From a virus, in the IMG/VR virus record IMGVR_UViG_3300025128_000325, positions 1 through 24,234 of that record: a stretch of DNA of 24,234 nt; one strand, given 5' to 3'. Positions within the stretch are counted from its first letter, which is position 1. Each line of letters opens with the position of its first letter. The position numbers and the translations under genes were made by a program. Below are positions 8,207 to 16,555 of this stretch, piece after piece. The notes beneath the pieces were generated by a model, which was not told the DNA's origin, searched no databases, and was given only the letters and a program-made list of their open reading frames with translations.

Positions 8207-11200
8207 ATGGGATTAATAAATGATGTAGTCCAACAAGACAACAGGCAGTTAGGGCAGACTGGATTTTCATTCCTTGATGCTGATACTCTCCAAAAAGGTC
8301 AAGGTGAAAACGCTAAAAAGTATAGGCTTATGGGGTATGATTCTCCAGAAGTTGCAAAGATAATAGGTGGTAAGTTCAAAGCTGGCACAGCTGGTGGAGA
8401 ACAAGCCACTCAGACTATCTGGGAATTAGCAAACAAATTTGGATATACAAACATAAAGCCACAAGTTGATGATAAAGGTAATGAAGTATTAGATTCAACT
8501 GGTACTCGTACTATGGCTGATTTGTATAATGAAAATGGTGAATCTTTTAAAGATAAACTTTTACAAGAAGGTATATTTAATCCAACAAGAAGGTTTGCTA
8601 CTGATCGAGATAGGATGATATCTTCTCTTGGAGATATAGATAGGTCATACAATGCTTTAAATAATGTTAAGCTTACTGGTGATGATGAGGTTTGGGATAA
8701 AGCTGCAAGCGTCTTAAGGAAAGCAGAGCATGATGAAGGTGAGAAAAGGTTAGGCTTAAAAGGTGTAGCTCCTACAGAAGCTGCACTAGAAGCTGCCAAT
8801 GCGTTAGGGTATGGTGATTACTTTTTACAAAACACTGTAGCTACTAGACGTAGAGATAGAAACTTAAACAATGAATCACTCAATCCTCTATCGGATTCGT
8901 GGGAGAAGGGGTGGTTAAGTGTATTAGAATCATCATACGGATTCCTTGAGATGGCAGGTGATACTTTAGGATCTGAATATGTATCTGAGATAGGTGAAGA
9001 AGGAGTTCAAAGAGCCAGAGAAAATATGGCTTACTATGGTACTGCTCTTACAGATTACAGAGATGTTAATGGTGTAATGGATGCTATATCCTTTGTCAGT
9101 AATAACATGGCTCTATCATTACCATACATGGCTGTTACAGTAGGTGGTATGATGGCTGGTAATCTTGCAACACCGGGCATAGCTGCATTAGGTTTAGGAG
9201 CTAAAGGATTTCAAGCTGCAAAGTATGGAGCGCAAACCCTTGCACCTTCTTCTGTTTATGCAGGTATGACTTGGAACGAGATGGAAGGAGAGAAGAGTGC
9301 TGCTATTGCTTTTGGATCTGGTATTGCTCAAGCAACATTAGATAGGCTAGGTATCTTTGGAATATCTAGAGTTGGTAAAGCACCTAAGAAACTGTTTAAT
9401 GAAGCCAGTGAACAACTAACAAACCTTCAGAAAACAATTAGGTTAGGTAAAACTAAAAACGGAACATACAAAAAGAACAAACTTGGTAAAGCAGCTGAAG
9501 AAGCTGAGACTATATTTAATAGATTAGCAGGTAGTTCTTTAGGTGTACAGTTTGGTCTAACTGCTGCGAAAGAGCTGACTAGGGAACAAGCTGAACAAGT
9601 AGTTGCTTCTGCTTCTCGTAGAGAAATAGCTAATATGTTTAAAGATGGTGCTAAGATTGCTAAAGAACAGTATGCTGGTAAGAAAGTTATAATGGATCTT
9701 GTAGGTAATACAGGACGAGCTGGATTATCAGAAGGTATTACTGAACTTGGGCAAGAAGTAACTGGTTATGTATCTGCTGTTATCGGATCAGATAAACTAT
9801 TTGATATGAATGAACTTAAGCATCGTGCAATTACAGCAGCTATCGTGGGTACTGCAGTAGGTGGTCCATTAGGCGCACCGGGAACTGTAGTGAATGCAGC
9901 AGCTTGGCACAATGTAGATAGACTGATAGGTAATGCAGAGCTAAATGAAGCATCTGAAAGCTATCAGTTTGCTGAACAAGAATCAGATTTAAAAACTAAT
10001 TTACAGAATGCTAAAGATACTAGACAAGAAATAGAAGTAAACAAATCTAAAAAAAATACTATACCAATAACATCTCTTGATGAGAAAGCAACTAGAGAAG
10101 AATCAAGACAGAAAGATGAGAATATTGAAGATAGAGTTTTAAATGCATTAAAGAAATTTCCTAATTTATTTAAAGGAGCAACTGCTGCAATCTTTGATAA
10201 GACATTAATGAGAGATTCTGCTATTGCTAGAAAGATGGGTTCCCAATTTGGAGCATTTCTTCAAAAAATAAATCCGGGATCTACTTATGAATCTAGTAAA
10301 TTATTAAATAGATCTTTCTTAAGAAATATAGTTGAAGATCCTGATGTTTATTATAATGCTGTTATGGGTAATAACAAGAACACAAGAGCTAACAGACGAT
10401 CAGCTAGTGAACGTATGTATAAACTATGGGAACTTAGTCAAGATAAAAACGGTAACTTTAATAAAAATAAATCTAGAAAACAAGCAAAGCAATTAAACAT
10501 GACTGACGCTGAAGCGAATGCTCATATTGGACTTATTGAAAGTTTACAAAGATTATCTGATGAAGGTTTGAAACAATCTAGAGCAAGTGGATTATCTCTT
10601 AAAAAACTTAGAAGTTATATGTCAAAGTATAGATCTATAAGTGTTAAAGCTATAGCTAAAAACAGACCAAAGTTTGAAGCAGCTTTAATGTCTGAATATA
10701 AAATATCTCAGAACGAAGCAAAAGAAATAACAGATCGTATCCTTAGTAATAATATAACTAATATAGATGAAGCATTTACTGTTGCAAAAGGGGAACTAAC
10801 TCCGGGATTTGCACATGAACGTACAATGAAACTCTCTGAAAAAGAAAGTATGAAAGAGTTTTTAGAACAAGATGTGTTTGCTAACGTCGCTTCTTACACG
10901 CATAGTTTATCTAGACATGTAGCACATCATCAATTTGTTGGTAAGGATGGAGAAGTATTAGCTTGGGAACTTAAAAAGATGGAGCTAGAGCTAACTCCTA
11001 AATATGGTGCTGAAAAAGCTAGACAGATAACTGACAAGGTTGCTCTTGGGATGAAGAACTATCTTGACGCAGAGTCAGGTAACTACAAACGAGCTACTAG
11101 TGATGCAGGTAAAAAGTTAGAATCAATTCAAAGAAGCTTTATGTTGTTTACAACACTGGCTGGATTACCTCTTGCTACTATATCTTCTTTTGTTGAATTA

Positions 11201-12454
11201 GCTTTAACAGGTAGATCATTAACAGCAAGTCAATTAAATGGTTTATTTAAAGCACAGGGTAAAGAACTTGCTAATACATTATATAGAGGTATGATTGATA
11301 TAGCTAATAAAGCACCTGCCGTAAATGTAAGTGAAGCTAATACAATGAGTGAAGCTCAAATTGTATTAAAGAATTTAGGGTATCATGAGTATGATGTAGG
11401 TGCTGCTACAACTGTAGGTGCTACTGAGATCAATGCTTGGCAACAAGATATAATGAAGTCATTCTTTAAATGGAATGGTCTTCAAGGTTGGACTAACTAC
11501 ACTCGTGCTGTAAGAGCATCTATCGCTGTTGATTTTATAAATGATAAATTAAAAATAATTCATACATATAATATACAGAATGTAGATGGTAAAGCACCTA
11601 TGACTAGGGAAGTTCAATTAGCTAGAGAGTCTTTACGAAATCTAGGTATGGATGTTGACTTCATGGTTGACTTATTTGAACGATTTGAAAACAATGGTGA
11701 TGGTCAATCTGCTAATCAAGTATTTAAAATGGATGCAACTATACCAGATGCTCATGTACCAGAAGGTGAATTACCATTACGTACAAGTATACTATCTAAA
11801 CAAGAAGAACAGATGCGTAACGAAAACATCAATGAAGCTATGTTTAATTTTATTAATGAAGCAGTTGCATTACCTATGTCTTCAAACAGACCATTGATCT
11901 ATCAAGATCCTAGGTTTGCTTTATTCTTTCAGTTCCAAGGTTTCATGGCAACATTCACAGCTAATCATATTCCTCGTATGTGGGGTGAGTACGTTAAACG
12001 TGGTTCACCTGAGATGAAGTATAGTGCATTTGCTACAATGGCAACTATGATCCTGTTAGGGTTCACTTCACAAGCATTGAAAGATATGATTAAATATGAA
12101 GAAGGTGAGAATGAATACTTAGACACACCAAGATATATTAGAAGGGGTATTACTTCGTCTGGATTACTTGGTACATATGAACGTGTTCTTGATCAGTTCT
12201 TTCCAATGTACACTACCACTGCACCTAAAGATGAAGCGAATGGTAGATGGATGCTTCGTACAATAGCGAGTGAATCTCCTGCTGCAAGTAACCTTAAGAG
12301 ACTTGTAGATGGATTTGGTAATATAATAGAAGGTGAAGTTGGATCTGGTGTTAGAAAGATTGCAAAGTCTACACCTTTTATAGGCTCAGTTAATAGAGCA
12401 ACTAATCAAATCGGTGAAGCTGCAGGTAAGTTAGATTTTAAAGATCAAGAATAG
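8207..12454 (+). CDS. Giant ejection protein with N-terminal SNase-like nuclease domain
   Basis: 1415 residues, placed where T7 has gp15/gp16. Residues about 18-128 match staphylococcal nuclease: DADTL (Asp26), YRLMGYDSPE (Arg40, Asp45, Glu48) and TRTMADLYNENGESFKDKLL (Arg101). The spacings 14, 5 and 3 between Asp26, Arg40, Asp45 and Glu48 equal those between Asp21, Arg35, Asp40 and Glu43 of the enzyme, so a Ca-dependent nuclease is plausible. Hydrophobic, Gly/Ala-rich stretches at about 301-332, 540-565, 978-1000 and 1270-1290 could insert in a membrane, as the T7 ejection tunnel does. The C-terminal third resembles domains found at the ends of large phage polyvalent proteins (LPD38-like), by memory of pattern only. 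It would be packaged in the core and ejected. The Shine-Dalgarno is AAGGAGAG. Confidence 0.75.
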   Translation: MGLINDVVQQDNRQLGQTGFSFLDADTLQKGQGENAKKYRLMGYDSPEVAKIIGGKFKAGTAGGEQATQTIWELANKFGYTNIKPQVDDKGNEVLDSTGTRTMADLYNENGESFKDKLLQEGIFNPTRRFATDRDRMISSLGDIDRSYNALNNVKLTGDDEVWDKAASVLRKAEHDEGEKRLGLKGVAPTEAALEAANALGYGDYFLQNTVATRRRDRNLNNESLNPLSDSWEKGWLSVLESSYGFLEMAGDTLGSEYVSEIGEEGVQRARENMAYYGTALTDYRDVNGVMDAISFVSNNMALSLPYMAVTVGGMMAGNLATPGIAALGLGAKGFQAAKYGAQTLAPSSVYAGMTWNEMEGEKSAAIAFGSGIAQATLDRLGIFGISRVGKAPKKLFNEASEQLTNLQKTIRLGKTKNGTYKKNKLGKAAEEAETIFNRLAGSSLGVQFGLTAAKELTREQAEQVVASASRREIANMFKDGAKIAKEQYAGKKVIMDLVGNTGRAGLSEGITELGQEVTGYVSAVIGSDKLFDMNELKHRAITAAIVGTAVGGPLGAPGTVVNAAAWHNVDRLIGNAELNEASESYQFAEQESDLKTNLQNAKDTRQEIEVNKSKKNTIPITSLDEKATREESRQKDENIEDRVLNALKKFPNLFKGATAAIFDKTLMRDSAIARKMGSQFGAFLQKINPGSTYESSKLLNRSFLRNIVEDPDVYYNAVMGNNKNTRANRRSASERMYKLWELSQDKNGNFNKNKSRKQAKQLNMTDAEANAHIGLIESLQRLSDEGLKQSRASGLSLKKLRSYMSKYRSISVKAIAKNRPKFEAALMSEYKISQNEAKEITDRILSNNITNIDEAFTVAKGELTPGFAHERTMKLSEKESMKEFLEQDVFANVASYTHSLSRHVAHHQFVGKDGEVLAWELKKMELELTPKYGAEKARQITDKVALGMKNYLDAESGNYKRATSDAGKKLESIQRSFMLFTTLAGLPLATISSFVELALTGRSLTASQLNGLFKAQGKELANTLYRGMIDIANKAPAVNVSEANTMSEAQIVLKNLGYHEYDVGAATTVGATEINAWQQDIMKSFFKWNGLQGWTNYTRAVRASIAVDFINDKLKIIHTYNIQNVDGKAPMTREVQLARESLRNLGMDVDFMVDLFERFENNGDGQSANQVFKMDATIPDAHVPEGELPLRTSILSKQEEQMRNENINEAMFNFINEAVALPMSSNRPLIYQDPRFALFFQFQGFMATFTANHIPRMWGEYVKRGSPEMKYSAFATMATMILLGFTSQALKDMIKYEEGENEYLDTPRYIRRGITSSGLLGTYERVLDQFFPMYTTTAPKDEANGRWMLRTIASESPAASNLKRLVDGFGNIIEGEVGSGVRKIAKSTPFIGSVNRATNQIGEAAGKLDFKDQE

Positions 12455-12463
12455 GAGAGTACT

Positions 12464-15400
12464 ATGGTAGTAAATGTTCAAAGCAGTTTTGATTTTGGCA
12501 AAGACCAGAAGGAAGACATTGTAAAAGAACAAACTAGTGCAGAAGCATTAAAGAAATCTTCTAATATTGCTTTAGAAAACTTACAAGAAGATAAAAAAGT
12601 AACCCTTCCTGTTGAACAGGTGGGGTCTACTTCTAACCTTATAGATTTTGAAAGTGTTAGAAATCCTAATTACACTCAGTCATCTGGAGCTAATCTTATT
12701 GATTATGTTATTAATAAACCAGATGCTATTGATGAGTATCAAGATAATACTATAGGTGCAAAAGAAGGTGTTGAATCTGATTTACCTATGGGATTTAATG
12801 CATTATCAAATGAAGCTCAAGAAGAACTTAAAAGATTTAATCGTGTAGGTGATACGATAGTAGATAGGTATAATAAAGTACCTAATACTAATGAACAGGC
12901 TGATGGTAATATGTTACCAAGAATAACAAGTATAATCGATCATACTAGAGCTGGTTTTGATATACCTACTCAAATTGAGCCTGATCCTAAAGCACTAAAC
13001 ATGACTCATGGAGAGCTTAGAGCATCGTTAGAACCACAGAATCAATCTATAGAAGGTACTGCAAGAGCTAATGCAACAGCGCAACCTTTAGGTAAGATAC
13101 TAAATAGGTTTGATTCTATAGAAAGAATACCTGTTGCTAATAAATATAAGACTGTAATAAAACCTGATATGCTTGCTATTGGATTAGCATTAACAGAAAA
13201 AAGTTTTGCTGAAGGAATGTATTCAGATCCTAAAGCTTACAAAGAAGCTATGTTAGAAGAGGCATCTAATCAAGAATTAGACTCTGAACAAAAGGCAGAA
13301 GTCTATAAAAAGATAAAAGACTTTGAAGATAAGATGGCAAGTGGTGACACTACTGCACCAATGGTAGCAAAGAACCAAGGATTAGAAGTGTTAGGTCGTG
13401 AGATTGCTCAAGAGTATCTTATAAAAACAGGTAGGCAAGATAGGATTGGTGAGATAGATTCTATAGAAGCTCAACATCTTGCAGGTTATTTTAAAGAACT
13501 ATGGTCTAAGAATCATTCTGTAGATGGTGATAATATATTTAGAGATGGTACTGGACTTGTTACTCGACAAGACTCTACACAAGATGGTACTCAAATTAAT
13601 TATCAGTTAACTCCATTAGGGGTTGAATATCTAACAGGAAGATCGGGTGGAAGTAGAGATGTATTAAACATATTATTCCCACCTAAAAATGTAAGACCTT
13701 CTAAACGTCCTCTACCACAAGGAAGACTTCCCGGTGCTGTAGGTGAGATGGTTAGAGATATGTCTGGTATCTTAGGTACAAATAAAAAATCATTTCCTAA
13801 AGATGAATATCTTCAAGAAGCTATGAATAATTTATCTACTATAGGACACGTTGTTAATAAGAGAAGAAATAAACTTCTATTAATAACAGCACTACCTTCT
13901 ATTGCACAATTAAACCCTGCGACAACAGAGGGTTCTAGGAATCCTGAAATGTGGATGGCTGAAATAAACAGCCTAGGCACTAAGAAGTACGAAGGGATTA
14001 TGGCTGAGAAGATAGCTCAAGATAGGAGAAGACAAGCTGCTAAAGATAGGGATGAAGAGTTTACAGAAGTTGCAATCAATCCTGCAGAAGAGTTTGCTAG
14101 GTTAAAGATAAAAGCTTCTAGAACTTTACAATCTATTCAGATGGAAAGAGAGGGTGAAAACTTTTTAACTTATTCTTTGCAAGGTTACTCAGGCAGAATT
14201 GCACCACAACAAACTTTATTTAATCCAACGTCTAATAAAGATGTTAGATTTGTAACAACATCAGGTGCAGCTGTTCAAGTAACTAAAGGTAGTAAGAAAG
14301 AAAAAGTATTAAGACAGATGTATGCTTTAATGTTGTTACCATCTATATCAAAAGGTGTAGCAGATGCTGAAGGACAAGGTACAGCTCGTGGAGCTGATAT
14401 GTTATTGCCAGAGGCAAGAGAGTTTCAACTCGAAGCTAATACTCGTCAGTTATATGAGTGGGGTCAGAGGTTAAGTACAGCTTTAGACAATACTATGTCT
14501 GATACATTATATGAGACTATAGCTAACGAAGTAGTTGGAGATGTAGATTACCAGCAATCTACTGCTGCTAAATCAAATTTAAGTCTTGGGTTAGATCCCT
14601 CTATAAGAGAAGATAAAGAACTTATAGATGCTATTGCAAAAAGAGGTGAAGATGGGTTAGCATTTATGGATGGTGTTATTGATTTCTATAATTATAAAAA
14701 TGCTATGGATAAAGGTATACCATTTCGTACATTCTTTAATGCTTATATAGATGGTAAGACTAATGGTCTTGCAACTAATGGGTTTCAACATGGACATTTA
14801 CCAACAGGTTTTGCAACTGGTGTTATACGTAATGGAAATATATCTTTATTAGATGGAGATAAAGATCTTAGAGATTATCTTCAAGAGATTAACTTACAAA
14901 TATTAGAAAATGATATAGGTGGATCTGCTACTGGTAATTTTAATAAAGTACTTGATGATTTTATGGTTGTATCTCGTGTTGTATTTTCAGATAGAGAACT
15001 TAACAAACAAACTACTATGACTTGGGGATATGGTGCAGAGCTTGCTACATTTAAAAAATCTATTGATGATGTAATAGATAAGTTTGTTGCTAAATATCAA
15101 TTTGAAAGTCAGAAAGGTCAATTATCACCAGAAGGTTTAACATTTTTACAATCACTAGATAAAGTGATGGGAGTTGGAACAGTTACGACTAGAACTGGAG
15201 ATAGTAGTCTACCTTCAGATATAAGAGAAGCGTTTGTAGAAAATATACATGCTTTATATGTTAAAGGTTTACAACAAACCCTATCACCTGATGTTATTAA
15301 AGCTAGAACTTTATTAAGAGGAGCTGCTATGGCTCATACTTTTCTAGATGAGCTTATGGTTTTTAAAACTCACAGTGGATATGAACTTAATGTAGGTGGT

Positions 15401-16249
15401 AAAGTATCTAAAGGATTAACAGCTGATACTAAATCAGGTAAATATGGATTTGATACTGTTGATGGTAAAGGTAATACAATAACTCAATATAATTATGAGA
15501 CTGCACAAACACCACAAGCAAAGACATCTCAAAAAGATGCAGGAGAAGTCACTTGGGGTGGAGCATTACCAGCACCTATACAATCTATTGATGGATCTGT
15601 TGTTGCTATGACTGTAGCAGGTGATAGTTGGAAAAGATTAAGTACTAACGCTAAGAAACCATATGTGCATACAATATATGATGCATTTAAAATGGATGTA
15701 GATAGTTATGAAACTGTTTTAGCTGAGTCTAATAAGAATTGGATGAAGATAAATGAAGATTGGAACTACATGCAACAAGCTCTTGAGTCTTTAGAAAATG
15801 CAATGGGTAAGTTTAAAAAGAAACTTAATACTAACCCTGATGCACCAATACCTAAACATACTGTTGATTATATAATGCATTTGTTTAGTCCTGTAAGAGA
15901 AGGTAGTAAAACTACTAATTTAAAATATAAATTAATTAAGCTAGATGATGAGCTACGTTTTATAAGTGCAGCAACTTCAAAACAAAGAAATAAAATAGCT
16001 TCTCTTATTGAGAGAGATCTTTACAATATTTTAACAAGGTCAGGTAAAGAACTTAAAGATGTAACTATGAGAGAGTATTCAATGTTTGTATCTAAATTTG
16101 CTTCAAGATTAAACTTAAGAAATCAAATGAGATCTCACATAGGTCTTATGAATAAAAATAAAAAAATCCTTCTAAAGAAAATAAAAGAAGAAGGACTAGG
16201 CTTTGACTTTAATGGTGAGTTTATACCATTACAGTACTACGCCCACTAA
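12464..16249 (+). CDS. Virion-encoded single-subunit RNA polymerase (second RNAP)
   Basis: 1261 residues, last gene of the virion-protein operon. From about residue 565 it follows the T7 RNA polymerase motif order. GYSGR (Arg578) is followed by LFNPTSNKDVRF, like the T7 GR motif and its FNPQGND. Motif A is YIDGKTNG (Asp763). Motif B has Arg844, Lys848 and Tyr856 in DRELNKQTTMTWGYG, with the exact spacing of T7 Arg627, Lys631 and Tyr639. PIQSIDGS (1038-1045) corresponds to the T7 VHSQDGS element. Motif C is IYDAF (Asp1073) instead of HDSF. The first 430 residues are unrecognised, and about 190 residues follow motif C. Its place behind ejection proteins suggests packaging and injection, as for phage N4 virion RNA polymerase. 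Catalytic residues are intact, so activity is expected. Virion location is an inference. The Shine-Dalgarno is AGGAGAG. Confidence 0.8.
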   Translation: MVVNVQSSFDFGKDQKEDIVKEQTSAEALKKSSNIALENLQEDKKVTLPVEQVGSTSNLIDFESVRNPNYTQSSGANLIDYVINKPDAIDEYQDNTIGAKEGVESDLPMGFNALSNEAQEELKRFNRVGDTIVDRYNKVPNTNEQADGNMLPRITSIIDHTRAGFDIPTQIEPDPKALNMTHGELRASLEPQNQSIEGTARANATAQPLGKILNRFDSIERIPVANKYKTVIKPDMLAIGLALTEKSFAEGMYSDPKAYKEAMLEEASNQELDSEQKAEVYKKIKDFEDKMASGDTTAPMVAKNQGLEVLGREIAQEYLIKTGRQDRIGEIDSIEAQHLAGYFKELWSKNHSVDGDNIFRDGTGLVTRQDSTQDGTQINYQLTPLGVEYLTGRSGGSRDVLNILFPPKNVRPSKRPLPQGRLPGAVGEMVRDMSGILGTNKKSFPKDEYLQEAMNNLSTIGHVVNKRRNKLLLITALPSIAQLNPATTEGSRNPEMWMAEINSLGTKKYEGIMAEKIAQDRRRQAAKDRDEEFTEVAINPAEEFARLKIKASRTLQSIQMEREGENFLTYSLQGYSGRIAPQQTLFNPTSNKDVRFVTTSGAAVQVTKGSKKEKVLRQMYALMLLPSISKGVADAEGQGTARGADMLLPEAREFQLEANTRQLYEWGQRLSTALDNTMSDTLYETIANEVVGDVDYQQSTAAKSNLSLGLDPSIREDKELIDAIAKRGEDGLAFMDGVIDFYNYKNAMDKGIPFRTFFNAYIDGKTNGLATNGFQHGHLPTGFATGVIRNGNISLLDGDKDLRDYLQEINLQILENDIGGSATGNFNKVLDDFMVVSRVVFSDRELNKQTTMTWGYGAELATFKKSIDDVIDKFVAKYQFESQKGQLSPEGLTFLQSLDKVMGVGTVTTRTGDSSLPSDIREAFVENIHALYVKGLQQTLSPDVIKARTLLRGAAMAHTFLDELMVFKTHSGYELNVGGKVSKGLTADTKSGKYGFDTVDGKGNTITQYNYETAQTPQAKTSQKDAGEVTWGGALPAPIQSIDGSVVAMTVAGDSWKRLSTNAKKPYVHTIYDAFKMDVDSYETVLAESNKNWMKINEDWNYMQQALESLENAMGKFKKKLNTNPDAPIPKHTVDYIMHLFSPVREGSKTTNLKYKLIKLDDELRFISAATSKQRNKIASLIERDLYNILTRSGKELKDVTMREYSMFVSKFASRLNLRNQMRSHIGLMNKNKKILLKKIKEEGLGFDFNGEFIPLQYYAH

Positions 16250-16298
16250 AAAAAATACCCCACTAGGAATCCGTAATGGAAACTTAGTGGGGTTTTTT
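16248..16298. terminator. Bidirectional intrinsic terminator between convergent operons
   Basis: An inverted repeat pairs CCCCACTA (16258-16265) with TAGTGGGG (16285-16292). A smaller inner stem TCC/GGA can form around a GTAAT loop. It is followed by six T on the + strand (16293-16298) and preceded by an A run (16248-16255) that serves as the T tract for the - strand. The stop codons of both converging operons lie at its edges, so it can end transcription from both sides. Confidence 0.9.
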
Positions 16299-16301
16299 AT
16301 T

Positions 16302-16547
16302 TTATTTAAGCATACCTTTCTTCGCCAACATTATTTTAATGTCTCGTTCAGCTTTAGATCTATTCTCTTTAGCTTGTTTCTCTGGTATACCTGCATCAAT
16401 GTTTTCTTGATAGACAATATCTAACATGGCATCATTGATCTTCGGTGTGTTTGCAATTTCAGGATCTAGATTGTATTTCTCTACATACTCCTCGTCCTTT
16501 ATTCCTGCACCTCGGAGTGCTAAATAATTGTAATCTTTCTTAGTCAT
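16302..16547 (-). CDS. Small protein of unknown function
   Basis: 81 residues, charged and mostly helical. There are no Cys, no membrane segment and no motif I recognise. AGGAGG lies five bases before the ATG and the gap to the RNA polymerase stop is eight bases, so it is a real, co-transcribed gene. It is the last gene of the replication operon, directly before the terminator. The location next to the RNA polymerase gene makes a role in transcription possible, but nothing in the sequence shows it. Confidence 0.7.
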   Translation of the reverse strand: MTKKDYNYLALRGAGIKDEEYVEKYNLDPEIANTPKINDAMLDIVYQENIDAGIPEKQAKENRSKAERDIKIMLAKKGMLK

Positions 16548-16555
16548 AATTCCTC

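Noticed and set aside
8410-8799. 129-codon open frame on the - strand inside the SNase region
   Set aside because: It lies wholly within a well-supported + strand gene, has Ser/Leu-rich shadow composition and no ribosome binding site.
16203-16424. Open frame on the + strand running across the terminator
   Set aside because: It overlaps the end of the polymerase gene, the terminator and an opposite gene with a strong Shine-Dalgarno sequence. It has no ribosome binding site of its own.
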